The position numbers and the translations under genes were made by a program. 64,000 bases of DNA, from positions 1 through 64,000 of the forward strand of contig NZ_FOND01000018.1 in assembly GCF_900112815.1 (NCBI RefSeq), read 5' to 3'. Under the pieces are notes generated by a model. The model had not been told where the DNA came from and did no database searches. It saw only the letters and a program-made list of their open reading frames with translations. Source of the DNA: Blastococcus tunisiensis (GTDB lineage: Bacteria > Actinomycetota > Actinomycetes > Mycobacteriales > Geodermatophilaceae). The first letter of the stretch is position 1. Each line of letters opens with the position of its first letter. Shown here one piece after another: positions 53,549 to 62,413 of the stretch.

Positions 53549-54310
53549 TCACGCCCCCCGCGGCAGCCGCAGCGTGTACCCGACCCCCCGGATGGTGTGC
53601 AGCAGGCGCGGCTCGGTGGTGTCGATCTTGCGGCGCAGGTAGGAGATGTAGGACTCCACGACGTTGGCCTCGCCGTTGAAGTCGTAGTTCCACACGTGGT
53701 CGAGGATCTGCGCCTTCGACAGCACCCGGCCGGCGTTGGCCATCAGGTAGCGGAGCAGCTTGAACTCGGTGGGGGACAGGCTGATCACCGTGCCCGCCTT
53801 GATGACCTCGTGGCTCTCCTCGTCCAGCTCGATGTCGGCGAACGTGAGCCGCGGGGCCTCCGCCGCCACCTGCTGGGGGCCGGCCGTTCGGCGCAGCACC
53901 GCCCGGATGCGGGCGATCACCTCGTCGAGGCTGAACGGCTTGGTGACGTAGTCGTCGCCGCCCAGCGTCAGGCCGGAGACCTTGTCCTCGGCGGCGTCCC
54001 GGGCAGTGAGGAAGAGGACGGGGGTGTGCCGGCCGTTCTGGCGCAGCCGGCGGACCACGCCGAAGCCGTCCAGGCCGGGCATCATCACGTCGAGCACCAG
54101 CAGGTCGGGGCGGAACGAGTCGGCCAGCACGAGGGCCTGCTGGCCGTCGGCGGCGGTGGCCACCTCGAACCCGGCGTACCGCAGGCTGGCCGACAGGAGC
54201 TCCCGGATGTTGGGCTCGTCGTCGACGACGAGGAGCCGCGCCTCCGGGGTGCGGGACTGCGAAGTGCCGGCCACGATTCCTCCGGTAGCGCGAGCGGGTG
54301 CCGTCGTCAT
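53549..54310 (-). CDS. phoP: PhoP-like response regulator (OmpR family)
   Basis: 253 residues. Receiver domain (DDE, phospho-acceptor in LLVLDVMMPG, Lys in GGDDYVTKPFSLDE) and a winged-helix C-terminal domain (LSPTEFKLLRYLMANAGRVLSKAQILDHVWNYDFNGEANVVESYISYLRRKID). The whole sequence, including the N-terminal TPEARLLVVDDEPNIRELL, is very close in style to mycobacterial PhoP, which acts in virulence/lipid and stress control; it is not the phosphate regulator RegX3. An internal GTG (VAGTSQS) may be the real start. A CCGAGGG/CCCTCGG hairpin precedes it. Confidence 0.9.
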   Translation of the reverse strand: MTTAPARATGGIVAGTSQSRTPEARLLVVDDEPNIRELLSASLRYAGFEVATAADGQQALVLADSFRPDLLVLDVMMPGLDGFGVVRRLRQNGRHTPVLFLTARDAAEDKVSGLTLGGDDYVTKPFSLDEVIARIRAVLRRTAGPQQVAAEAPRLTFADIELDEESHEVIKAGTVISLSPTEFKLLRYLMANAGRVLSKAQILDHVWNYDFNGEANVVESYISYLRRKIDTTEPRLLHTIRGVGYTLRLPRGA

Positions 54311-54376
54311 GCCCCGAGGGTCGCGCCCTCGGCTGCGCTCGATCTGGACGCTACCTGTGAACTGCCTGGACGGTCG

Positions 54377-55156
54377 TCAGCCGCCCATCGCGCGGCCACG
54401 CCGCCAGTAGCCGATCGCGTGGTGCTGCGCCCGCCCCAGCCCCCACCGGCCCCGCAGGTCGGCACGGATCGCGCGGACCGTCGCGGACTCCGCGCCGACC
54501 CATGCGAAGACGTCGTCGCCCTCCGGGCGGTCCAGCGCCGCCACGGCCTCGACCAGCAGCGTGCTCCCGCCCGGCGGGAGTGTGCCCCGGTGCAGCCAGT
54601 GCACCGCGATGCCGGCCGGACCGCTGAGCTGCTGCTCCTCCTCGGGACCGGCCACCTCGAGGAAGGCGACGCCGGTCGTCTCGGGCGCAGCCGCCGCGAG
54701 CAGGCGGCTGATCGCCGGCAGCGCGGTCTCGTCCCCGGCCAGCAGCAGCCACCGGGCGGGGCGCTCGGCCAGCGAGGCGGAGCCCGCGACGGCGAGCAGC
54801 GCGCCCGGGCGCGCGCCCGCCGCCCAGGTCGCTGCGGGGCCGTCCCCGTGCAGCACGAAGTCGATCTCCAGGATGCCCGTGGCCGGGTCCTGGTGACGGG
54901 CGGTGTAGCTGCGCAACGCCACTCCGTGGCTGCCCTCCGGCCAGACGATCCGCCCGTCCCGCTGGATCCGCGGCCAGCGTGGGGCCGCGTCGTCCACGCG
55001 CGGGACCAGCAGGTTGACGGTCGGCCCGGCCGCGGCGACGACCTCCGGCGGGCCGGAGAGCGCCACCCGGCGCACCGACGGCGTCACGTCGGTCACCGAG
55101 ACGACGGTGAGGACGTCGGCGGCGCGGAGTCCGTCGTCGGCAGGTCCGGTCGTCAC
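54377..55156 (-). CDS. Siderophore-interacting protein (ferric-siderophore reductase)
   Basis: 259 residues, FAD-binding and SIP domains: RSYTARHQDPATGILEIDFVLHGDGPAATWAA (FAD site, RxYT), LAGDETALPAI (NAD-binding) and the family ending VGAESATVRAIRADLRGRWGLGRAQHHAIGYWRRGRA. It reduces ferric siderophores to release iron in the cytoplasm. It stands upstream of the PhoP-like gene in the same direction, separated by a hairpin, with no siderophore genes visible. Confidence 0.92.
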   Translation of the reverse strand: MTTGPADDGLRAADVLTVVSVTDVTPSVRRVALSGPPEVVAAAGPTVNLLVPRVDDAAPRWPRIQRDGRIVWPEGSHGVALRSYTARHQDPATGILEIDFVLHGDGPAATWAAGARPGALLAVAGSASLAERPARWLLLAGDETALPAISRLLAAAAPETTGVAFLEVAGPEEEQQLSGPAGIAVHWLHRGTLPPGGSTLLVEAVAALDRPEGDDVFAWVGAESATVRAIRADLRGRWGLGRAQHHAIGYWRRGRAMGG

Positions 55157-55433
55157 GGGAACCCACCCTAAACGGGCCGACCCGGCCGACTCCGGGGGAA
55201 TGGAGTCGACCGGGCCGGCGATCGAGGACGGATCCGAGGATCACGCTGGGTAGCCGGAACTCGTTCCCTACCTGCGTGGACTCCCCCGGGGTGTCCGTCG
55301 CGATCGACGCTACGTGACGGAATCGGTCCTGCCATGGCCCCTAGGGGTGAGGTCGGCTCCCGAACGGGTGATGTGTGTGGAGCGACGGCGCCGGGCACGG
55401 GCAGGGCACCAGCCGCACGACAGGGGGACAGCC

Positions 55434-55643
55434 ATGGCCAAGGACCTCTCGGCGGGTGACCACGTCACCTGGCAGAGCCACGGCAGCACGACGGAGGGCA
55501 CCGTCGAGCGCGAGATCACCGAGGACACCGAGGCGTCGGGACGCACCGTCCGCGCGAGCGAGGACGACCCGCAGTACGAGGTGCGCAGCGACAAGAGCGG
55601 CCGGACGGCGGTGCACAAGCCCGCCGCCCTGCACGAGGACTGA
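55434..55643 (+). CDS. DUF2945 small protein
   Basis: 69 residues: DLSAGDHVTWQSHGSTTEGTVEREIT and YEVRSDKSGRTAVHKPAAL form the SH3/Tudor-like barrel of DUF2945 (hypervirulence-associated TUDOR family). Function unknown; stress-linked in other actinobacteria. The ATG has GGGGGA seven bases upstream. It is 40 bases before the DUF2795-like gene in the same direction. Confidence 0.85.
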   Translation: MAKDLSAGDHVTWQSHGSTTEGTVEREITEDTEASGRTVRASEDDPQYEVRSDKSGRTAVHKPAALHED

Positions 55644-55683
55644 ACCACGCGGCCCGGCCGCGCCCGACATCGAAGGAGACACC

Positions 55684-56106
55684 GTGACCGAGTCCAGCGG
55701 GGAGTTCGCCTCCCAGCGGAGCACCAAGCACAGCCCCCGGGTCGACGAGGAGATGGAGCACGAGATCCAGGGCATGCTGAAGGGGGAGCGTGCCACCCGC
55801 GCCGAGGAGTGGCGCGAGGTCGAGCCGGTCGCCGAGGGCGATCCCGACGTGGACGCCGACCCGGCGGGGACGCTGGTCGGCGGAACCCCGGTCGGCATGG
55901 ATGCCGACGCGGTGGAGGTCCGCGCCGAGCTGGCGCGCTGGCTGGACCGCGCCGATTATCCGGCCACCGGCCCGGAGCTGGTCGAGGCCGCGCGCGATCA
56001 CCGGGCCCCGGACGCTGTCGCCGCCGAGCTGGCGAAGCTGCCGTCGGGGGAGACCTACGAGCGGGTCGGTGACGTGGTGCGCGCCCTGGGCTACCCGACG
56101 GAGTGA
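55684..56106 (+). CDS. DUF2795-domain protein
   Basis: 140 residues. An acidic/basic N-terminal region, then a C-terminal DUF2795-like helical fold (ELARWLDRADYPATGPELVEAARDHRAPDAVAAELAKLPSGETYERVGDVVRALG). The GTG follows GAAGGAGAC. It is likely co-transcribed with the DUF2945 gene. Transcription ends at stem-loop copy B. Confidence 0.8.
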   Translation: MTESSGEFASQRSTKHSPRVDEEMEHEIQGMLKGERATRAEEWREVEPVAEGDPDVDADPAGTLVGGTPVGMDADAVEVRAELARWLDRADYPATGPELVEAARDHRAPDAVAAELAKLPSGETYERVGDVVRALGYPTE

Positions 56107-56162
56107 AAGGACCCCGTCCTCCTCACCCCTCGCAAGCTCGGGGCGAGCCTCGGGACGGGGCC
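56105..56162 (-). terminator. Dispersed stem-loop element, copy B
   Basis: GGACCCCGTCC pairs with GGGACGGGGCC across a loop carrying the core CGAGCTTGCGAG (minus strand). Read on the minus strand the stem is followed by CCTTTC. It lies between convergent genes. The stem differs from copy A at several places on both arms while pairing is kept, yet the loop core is conserved. Confidence 0.8.
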
Positions 56163-56181
56163 TGACGGGGAGGGCGCCGGG

Positions 56182-57075
56182 TCAGGCGCCGGCGCTCTCC
56201 CGCGCCTCGTCGTCGGCGATCTCCTCGGCGCCCCGGCGGCGGAAGAGCCGGGAGCCGGGGAAGCCCTTCACGATCTGGCGCATGTCCTGCACGGTGTCGA
56301 CCAGGTCGTGCACGTCGGTGCCGACCGACCCCAGCGTCTCCAGGACGGGCAGGATGTCCTCGTCCAGGTGGACGACCAGCTGGGGGAGCCGGTCGATGAG
56401 GGTGATGAGCGCATCGACCTCCCCAGGGTCGAACGAGGCCGCCAGGCGCCTCATCGACGGCGCCAGGGCGGTCAGCGCCGGCTCGTAGTCGGCCAGCATC
56501 GGCTCGACCCGGCCGACCATGTCCTCGGCGCGGCCGACGAGCGAATCGGCGCGGGCGGCGGTGCCGCCCACCGCGGCGATGGCCTCGTCCGCCTTCGCCC
56601 GGGTCGCTCCCACGCCGGCGATGGCCTCGTCCGCGGCCAGCCGGGTCCGCTCGACGCCGGCGATGGCCGCGTCGGCCGAGGCGCGGGTGTCGGCGACGCC
56701 GGCGATGGCGGCGTCGGCCTTGGCCCGGGTCGCCGCGACGCCGGCGATGGCCTCGTCCGCGGTCGCCCTGGTCTCCGCGACGCCGGCGATGGCCGCGTCG
56801 GCCTTGGCCCGGGTCGCCGCGACGCCGGCGATGGCCTCGTCCGCGGTCGCCCGGGTCCGCTCGATGCCGCTGATCGCCGCGTCGGCGCGGTCGACGATCG
56901 TGTCGACCCGGTCGAGGACCCCGGACACCCGGCGCAGCAGCTCTTCCATCTGCCCCACCGCGGCACCGACCCGCGGCACGAGGTCGAGCGCGTCGGAGAA
57001 CCCGTCGCGCACACCTCCCACGGCGTTCAGCAGATCGGACGGGCCCGGCACCGAGGGCAGTTTCACCGGCCACAC
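56182..57075 (-). CDS. Coiled-coil protein with eight 14-residue repeats
   Basis: 297 residues. Residues 67-178 are eight tandem 14-residue repeats of the form AIAGVAATRAKADA (first AISGIERTRATADE, last AIAAVGGTAARADS), i.e. two heptads each with Ala/Ile/Val at a/d positions. The flanks are also helical, with no signal or membrane segment. Residues ~205-265 (IDRLPQLVVHLDEDILPVLETLGSVGTDVHDLVDTVQDM) match the general mycobacterial/actinobacterial DUF style but not a named family. A GTG at 57075 is the first start; 57066 is an alternative. Confidence 0.75.
   Translation of the reverse strand: MWPVKLPSVPGPSDLLNAVGGVRDGFSDALDLVPRVGAAVGQMEELLRRVSGVLDRVDTIVDRADAAISGIERTRATADEAIAGVAATRAKADAAIAGVAETRATADEAIAGVAATRAKADAAIAGVADTRASADAAIAGVERTRLAADEAIAGVGATRAKADEAIAAVGGTAARADSLVGRAEDMVGRVEPMLADYEPALTALAPSMRRLAASFDPGEVDALITLIDRLPQLVVHLDEDILPVLETLGSVGTDVHDLVDTVQDMRQIVKGFPGSRLFRRRGAEEIADDEARESAGA
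56542..56877 (-). repeat. Eight 42-bp tandem repeats in the coiled-coil gene
   Basis: Period 42 bp with an 84-bp higher order, alternating units ending ATADE and AKADA. Codon choice is almost identical between units, so the array may expand or contract by slippage. Confidence 0.85.
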
Positions 57076-57236
57076 GCTACGCAGCGAACCGGTGGCGCAC
57101 TATTCGATCGGGTGCCTCCTCGCTCCACCGGGGGTGCCCCGGCCGCGCGTCCGGCCCGCTGCCGGCCCGCACCACCCGTATCGTCGGGAGCAGGCCGCGA
57201 CGGGGGCCGGCAACGGGCAGGGACGACGACGAGAAG

Positions 57237-59177
57237 GTGTCGACACCGGTGGGGGAACAGCCGACGCGGGACGCCGGGGACTCCGGCGGCCCCCGCGGCG
57301 GCTCGGGACGCTCGCGGCGGGGCCACGACGGCGACCGCAGCGGCGCGCAGGCGGTGACCGTCGAGCAGCTGCTGGCCCGCCAGGGCAGCGCGGTCGGCCA
57401 GGGCAACGCGGTCGGCCGTCGCCGGGCCGCCCGCCGGGTCGAGGACCCCCCGCTGCGGGCCCCGGACGAGCCGCCTCCGGTCGTCCGTGCCGGCCTGCCG
57501 CCGGTGCCCGGTGGGAACGCCGCGGCGCGGCAGGCGGGTCTGCCCCCCGTTCCGGACGCCGGGCACCCCGTGCAGCGGGCCGCTCTGCCGCCGGTGCCCC
57601 CGGCTGCCGCTCCACCGGCCGGCTGGGAGCCGGACGCCCGCCCCTCGCGACGCAGCGGCCCCATCCCGCCGCTCCCCGGCACGGTCCCGCCCCCGCCGGT
57701 GGACCGTCGACGTCGTCCCCCGCCACGTCCCCCGGTGGGCCCCGGCCGGCGGCGGCTGACCCGCGTGCTGGGCGCGCTCGGCGTGGTCGTGGGCGTGGTG
57801 CTGCTCTACCACCTGGGGCTGTACTTCTACATCGACCAGAAGATCGACCGGGTCGACGCCCTCGCCGTCGACGGGCCGGAGATCCTCGCGCCGATGCTGC
57901 AGGCCGGCGACGAGACCTACCTGGTCGTCGGCACCGGGGTGCCGGGCCAGACGGGCACGGCGTCCGTCGCGACGCTCCTGGCGTCCGTCTCGGCCGACGG
58001 GGACCGGGCGGTCCTGGTCAGCTTCCCGCCGACGGCGCTGGTGGACACCCCGGCCTGCCGCACGCCGGACGGCTCGCTGCGGAACCCGACCACGGAGGCC
58101 TTCGCCGCCTCCCTGCTGGAGGGTGGCCCCGGCTGCATGCTCCGGGCCGTCCAGCAGCTGTCCGGCCTGCGGGTCGACCACTACCTCGGCGTCGACCTGG
58201 CCGGGCTCCCGGGGATGGTCGACGCCCTGGGCAGCGTCCCGGTCTGCGTCACCCCCTCGCAGGCGACCGCCGCCGCGGCGACCCCCCTGCCGGCCGGCTA
58301 CTCCGAGATCTCGGGGAGCGCGGCGGCCGGGTACCTGCAGCCCGGGGACGGCGGCGCGGACGTGGCGGGCACCGCGGTCGCCGAGCGGGCCCAGCGGTTG
58401 CTGACGTCGACGCTCCGGGCGGCGATGTCGACGGGCACGCTGCTCGACCCGCTCACCCTGAACCGCTTCCTCAACCGCGCCGCCGAGTCCCTCACCGTCG
58501 ACGAGCAGACCACCCTCGGCGATCTCCGGGGGCTGGCGGCCAGCCTCGGCGACCTCTCCGGGAACGCGGTGCAGCGCGCCGGTCTGCCGGTGGCCCAGGT
58601 CGGCTACGTGCCGGCCGGCACGGACCAGGCCTACGTGATCCTCGATGGCGCGGGTACCCGTGCGCTGTTCGACGCGGTCATCGAGGGCACCCAGGTCCCC
58701 GAGGAGTTCCTCCTCGTCCCGGAGGAGAGCGCGCCGGCCGAGGAGCCCCCGGCCGCTGACGTGCCGCAGGCGCCCGAACCCGCTGTGGACAGCGGACCGA
58801 CCGTCCCGCCGTCTGCGGTGACGGTCGACGTGCTCAACGGCACCGGGACGACGGGGCTCGCGGCGACCGTCGCGGACCTCATGCGGGGCCAGGGCTTCGT
58901 GGTGGGTGCGGTCGGGAACGAGCCGGGTGCGGTGACCGGGACCGTCGTCCGCCACGGAGCGGACGCCGCCGAGCAGGCGCGCACGGTCGCGGCAGCGGTG
59001 CCCGGCGCGGTGCTGGAGCCCAGCGACGACATCGGGAACACCGTGCAGCTGGTCATCGGGCCCGGCTACTCCACGGTCGTCCCGGTGACCCTCGCCCCGG
59101 CGCCCGAGGCCGTGGCGGCGGACGTGCCCGAGCCCGCCGCAGCCGAACCGGAGCCGGCCACGCCCGTCAGCTGCTGA
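57237..59177 (+). CDS. LCP/LytR C-terminal-type envelope protein, degenerate
   Basis: 646 residues. A ~170-residue Pro-rich cytoplasmic leader with repeated LPPVP motifs, one membrane segment (~180-200), an LCP-like extracellular domain (~220-440) and a LytR_C domain near 520-600 (VTVDVLNGTGTTGLAATVADLMRGQGFVVGAVGN). LCP proteins attach glycopolymers to peptidoglycan, but the expected Arg/Asp residues are missing: TGTASVATLL replaces the RSDT region and LQPGDGGADVAGTAVAERAQR replaces the Arg-rich block. Activity is doubtful; a binding role is likelier. A GGTGTCGACACC palindrome lies across the start codon. Confidence 0.8.
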   Translation: MSTPVGEQPTRDAGDSGGPRGGSGRSRRGHDGDRSGAQAVTVEQLLARQGSAVGQGNAVGRRRAARRVEDPPLRAPDEPPPVVRAGLPPVPGGNAAARQAGLPPVPDAGHPVQRAALPPVPPAAAPPAGWEPDARPSRRSGPIPPLPGTVPPPPVDRRRRPPPRPPVGPGRRRLTRVLGALGVVVGVVLLYHLGLYFYIDQKIDRVDALAVDGPEILAPMLQAGDETYLVVGTGVPGQTGTASVATLLASVSADGDRAVLVSFPPTALVDTPACRTPDGSLRNPTTEAFAASLLEGGPGCMLRAVQQLSGLRVDHYLGVDLAGLPGMVDALGSVPVCVTPSQATAAAATPLPAGYSEISGSAAAGYLQPGDGGADVAGTAVAERAQRLLTSTLRAAMSTGTLLDPLTLNRFLNRAAESLTVDEQTTLGDLRGLAASLGDLSGNAVQRAGLPVAQVGYVPAGTDQAYVILDGAGTRALFDAVIEGTQVPEEFLLVPEESAPAEEPPAADVPQAPEPAVDSGPTVPPSAVTVDVLNGTGTTGLAATVADLMRGQGFVVGAVGNEPGAVTGTVVRHGADAAEQARTVAAAVPGAVLEPSDDIGNTVQLVIGPGYSTVVPVTLAPAPEAVAADVPEPAAAEPEPATPVSC

Positions 59178-59240
59178 GTGGTCACACCCCGTTCACCCGC
59201 CCGGCGTCTGGACGACCCGGCCGGGGGTAGGCCTCCGCGC

Positions 59241-59477
59241 ATGTCGATGATGCCGCCGCCCTTCAGCGCCGATCCGTCCGACGAGGGAATCCCAGCCGCG
59301 GACCCGGGTCAGGGTGCCCCGGAGACGGCACCGGGGTTCGGGGTCGAGGAGGAGGAACCCGACGTGCCGGCCGGCGACGAGGACGACGAAGGGCGGCCCG
59401 CTACAGGCGAGCCGCCCTTCCACACCCCCGATCCCGCTGAGATCGGGGAGCCTCAGCCGAAGCGGCCCGAGATGTAG
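59241..59477 (+). CDS. Small acidic disordered protein
   Basis: 78 residues, Pro/Glu/Asp/Gly-rich, without predicted structure. The ATG at 59241 is used; a GTG at 59178 is possible. Its end overlaps the pstB end by 25 bases, tail to tail. Function unknown and coding status only moderately supported. Confidence 0.45.
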   Translation: MSMMPPPFSADPSDEGIPAADPGQGAPETAPGFGVEEEEPDVPAGDEDDEGRPATGEPPFHTPDPAEIGEPQPKRPEM

Positions 59478-60232
59478 TCCTCGGTGGCCTTCTCGTCCGG
59501 GTTGCTGAAGATCTTCTCGGTCGGGTTGAACTCGATCAGCCGGCCCGGCTGGCCGACGCCGTTGAGGTTGAAGAAGCCGGTCTGCTGGCTCACCCGGGCG
59601 GCCTGCTGCATGTTGTGCGTGACGATGACGATGGTGAACCGCTCCTTGAGCTCGGTCATCAGGTCCTCGATGGCCAGCGTGGAGATCGGGTCGAGCGCGG
59701 AGCAGGGTTCGTCCATGAGCAGGACGTCGGGCTCGACGGCGATGGCCCGGGCGATGCAGAGCCGCTGCTGCTGTCCGCCGGACAGCCCCGAGCCCGGCCG
59801 GTCGAGGCGGTCCTTGACCTCCTCCCAGAGGTTGGCGCCCCGCAGCGAGCGCTCGACCAGCTCGTCGGTGGCCGCTTTGCTCATCTTCTTGGCGTTGAGC
59901 CGCATGCCGGCGGCGACGTTGTCGTAGATCGACATCGTCGGGAACGGGTTCGGCCGCTGGAACACCATCCCGATCTGCCGGCGGACGGTCACCGGGTCGG
60001 TGTCCGGGGCGTAGAGGTCCTGGCCGTCCATGACGACCTTGCCCTCCACCCGGGCGCCCGGGATGACCTCGTGCATGCGGTTGATCGACCGGAGGAACGT
60101 CGACTTGCCGCAGCCGGAGGGCCCGATGAGCGCGGTGATGCTGCGCGGCTCGATGGAGACGTTCACGCCCTGGACGGCGAGGAACTTGCCGTAGTAGATG
60201 TCGAGGTCGGATACGTCGATGCGCTTGGCCAC
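59453..60232 (-). CDS. pstB: Phosphate ABC transporter ATPase
   Basis: 259 residues. Walker [11 protein letters not shown]-loop FQRPNPFP, signature LSGGQQQR and Walker [13 protein letters not shown] with the H-loop [12 protein letters not shown] are all PstB-like. It powers phosphate uptake with PstA and PstC. The GTG at 60232 has AGGAAGGGA about ten bases upstream. No phoU follows in the window. Confidence 0.97.
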   Translation of the reverse strand: MAKRIDVSDLDIYYGKFLAVQGVNVSIEPRSITALIGPSGCGKSTFLRSINRMHEVIPGARVEGKVVMDGQDLYAPDTDPVTVRRQIGMVFQRPNPFPTMSIYDNVAAGMRLNAKKMSKAATDELVERSLRGANLWEEVKDRLDRPGSGLSGGQQQRLCIARAIAVEPDVLLMDEPCSALDPISTLAIEDLMTELKERFTIVIVTHNMQQAARVSQQTGFFNLNGVGQPGRLIEFNPTEKIFSNPDEKATEDYISGRFG

Positions 60233-60261
60233 GGGGTGGTCCCTTCCTGGCTGGAGCTGGT

Positions 60262-61341
60262 TCAGCGACTGGTCTTGGGAGCGAAGAAGCGGCTGATCAG
60301 GCGGGCGACCACGTTGAGGCCCATGACCAGCATGATGAGGATGAGCGCCGCCGTCCAGGCCCGGTCGATGGCGTTCTCCGGCGGCACGCCCGGCTGGGTG
60401 AGCTGGTAGAAGGCGTAGACGGGCAGCGTGGCCATGCGGCCCTCGAACGGGTTGAGGTTCGTCCCGTTGGTGATGCCGACCGTCACCAGCAGCGGTGCGG
60501 TCTCGCCGATGACCCGCGCGATGGCCAGCGTGACGCCGGTGCCCAGGCCGGCGATGGCCGTCGGGAGCACCACCTTCACGATGGTGCGCCACTTGGGCAC
60601 GCCCAGGGCGTACGCGGCCTCGCGCAGCTCGTTGGGGACCAGCTTGAGGACCTCTTCGGCCGAGCGGACGACCACCGGGATCATCAGCACCGAGAGGGCG
60701 ACGGCGCCCATGATGCCGAGCCGGATGCCGGCCCCGAAGAAGATGACGAACAGGGCGTAGGCGAAGAGGCCGGCGACGATCGAGGGGATGCCGGTCATCA
60801 CGTCGACGAAGAAGGTGATCGCCCGCTTGAGCCGGCCGGAGCCGTACTCGACGAGGTAGATCGCCGTGAGCAGCCCGATCGGCACGGAGATCAGCGTGGT
60901 GAGCAGCGTGATGATCAGCGTGCCCATGATGGCGTGGTAGGCCCCACCTCCCTCGCCGATGACGCCGACGAGGGAGGCGCCGAAGAACTCGCCGTCGAAG
61001 CGCAGCACGCCCCGGCGGATGACCTCGTAGGCCAGGGACACCAGCGGGACCATGGCGATGCCGAAGGCGCTCGAGACCAGGCAGGTGACCAGCCGGTCGA
61101 CGGCCCGCCGCGGGCCCTCGACGATCCGTGACGCGACGTACAGACCTGCGGTCCCGATGACGACGGTGTAGATCACCAGCAGGACGACGTTGGTGCTGGT
61201 GGCCAGGCCGACCAGGTACGCCACGGCCAGTGCCGCGACGAAGGCGGCCCAGGGCGCCCAGCGGGGCAGCCGCCCGCCCGGGCGCTGCTCGGGTGCCGGC
61301 GCGACGTCGGTGGCGGGCCCCTGCGCGGTCGACGTGCTCAT
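60262..61341 (-). CDS. pstA: Phosphate ABC transporter permease PstA
   Basis: 359 residues with a Pro-rich N-terminal leader, about eight membrane segments and the EAA loop ([30 protein letters not shown]). The extra N-terminal helices are normal for actinobacterial PstA. ATG at 61341 shares one base with the pstC stop (TGATG); 29 bases precede pstB. Confidence 0.95.
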   Translation of the reverse strand: MSTSTAQGPATDVAPAPEQRPGGRLPRWAPWAAFVAALAVAYLVGLATSTNVVLLVIYTVVIGTAGLYVASRIVEGPRRAVDRLVTCLVSSAFGIAMVPLVSLAYEVIRRGVLRFDGEFFGASLVGVIGEGGGAYHAIMGTLIITLLTTLISVPIGLLTAIYLVEYGSGRLKRAITFFVDVMTGIPSIVAGLFAYALFVIFFGAGIRLGIMGAVALSVLMIPVVVRSAEEVLKLVPNELREAAYALGVPKWRTIVKVVLPTAIAGLGTGVTLAIARVIGETAPLLVTVGITNGTNLNPFEGRMATLPVYAFYQLTQPGVPPENAIDRAWTAALILIMLVMGLNVVARLISRFFAPKTSR

Positions 61342-62294
61342 CAGTTGGCTCCGGAGAAGTCGGCCCGGCGGTTGACGATCCACCGGGCGAGCATGTTCAC
61401 CAGCAGCGTGATGACGAAGAGCACCAGCCCGCTGGCGATGAGCGTGTTCACGTCGATCCCGGTGGACTCGGGGAACTGCAGTGCGATGTTGGCCGCGATG
61501 GTCTGCGGGTTCGCACTCGAGATCAGCGCGAAGGTGATCCCGGCGGCGGAGCCGGAGAGGATGATCGCCACGGCCATGGTCTCGCCCAGCGCGCGGCCGA
61601 GCCCCAGCATGGCGCCGCCGATGATGCCGGACTTCCCGTACGGAATCACCGCCATCTTGATCATCTCCCAGCGGGTGGCGCCCAGGGCGAGCGCGGCCTC
61701 CGTGTGCAACGTGGGCACCTGGCTGAAGACCTCGCGGGAGATGGCGCTGACGATCGGCAGGATCATGACGGCGAGGACGAGGCCGATCGTCAGCATCGTC
61801 CGTCCCGTGGGGGAGACGGGGCCGGCGAAGAGCGGGATGAACCCGAGGTTCTCCTCGAGCCAGCGGTAGAAGGGCACCAGTCGCGGTGCGAGCCAGGCGA
61901 TGCCCCAGAAGCCGTAGACGATGCTCGGGATGGCGGCGAGCAGATCGACCACGTAGCCCAGGACCTGGGCCAGCCGGCGCGGCGCGTAGTGGGTGATGAA
62001 CAGCGCGATGCCGACGGCCAGCGGGGTGGCCACCAGGAGCGCGATGGCCGCCGACAGCAGTGTGCCGAAGATGAGCGGCCAGACGTAGGAGGCCAGCCCT
62101 CCCTCGCCCGGGATCTCCTCCGCCGGCGCGGTCAGCGCCGGGAAGGACTCGGCGAGGAGGAAGAGGGTCACCCCGGCGAGGATGACGAGGATCAGGATCC
62201 CGGCGCCCTTGGCGCTGAGGGAGAAGATCCGGTCGCCGGGCCGCCGGACGGGGGGAGGAGCCGTCGGCTCCTGTGGTGGGCTGGTGACTGTCAC
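61341..62294 (-). CDS. pstC: Phosphate ABC transporter permease PstC
   Basis: 317 residues, six membrane segments, EAA loop ([30 protein letters not shown]) and the family opening [24 protein letters not shown] at 62294 follows GGAG at six bases. A hairpin precedes it, after pstS. Confidence 0.95.
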   Translation of the reverse strand: MTVTSPPQEPTAPPPVRRPGDRIFSLSAKGAGILILVILAGVTLFLLAESFPALTAPAEEIPGEGGLASYVWPLIFGTLLSAAIALLVATPLAVGIALFITHYAPRRLAQVLGYVVDLLAAIPSIVYGFWGIAWLAPRLVPFYRWLEENLGFIPLFAGPVSPTGRTMLTIGLVLAVMILPIVSAISREVFSQVPTLHTEAALALGATRWEMIKMAVIPYGKSGIIGGAMLGLGRALGETMAVAIILSGSAAGITFALISSANPQTIAANIALQFPESTGIDVNTLIASGLVLFVITLLVNMLARWIVNRRADFSGAN

Positions 62295-62360
62295 CGGTGC
62301 TCCGTCTGCTGGGCTTCGGTCAGTGCCGTCGTGGAGTCGTGCTCGCCCGGAACGGGCGGC

Positions 62361-62400
62361 GCGACGGCCCGGGACGTCGTCAGACGCTCCGGGCCGTCGC
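62361..62400 (-). terminator. Attenuating hairpin between pstS and pstC
   Basis: GCGACGGCCCGG (62361-62372) and CCGGGCCGTCGC (62389-62400) form a perfect 12-bp stem with a 16-base loop. There is no U tract. Partial termination here would give more binding protein than permease, as is common for ABC operons. Confidence 0.6.
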
Positions 62401-62413
62401 TGATGGTGCCTGA

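Noticed and set aside
55157-55433. Possible sigma-B-type promoter before the DUF2945 gene
   Set aside because: GGGTA is present near 55248, but no GTTT-like -35 lies at the right distance.
56542-56877. 42-bp periodic array resembling a CRISPR
   Set aside because: The period is an exact multiple of three, it lies in frame within a coiled-coil gene and there are no unique spacers.
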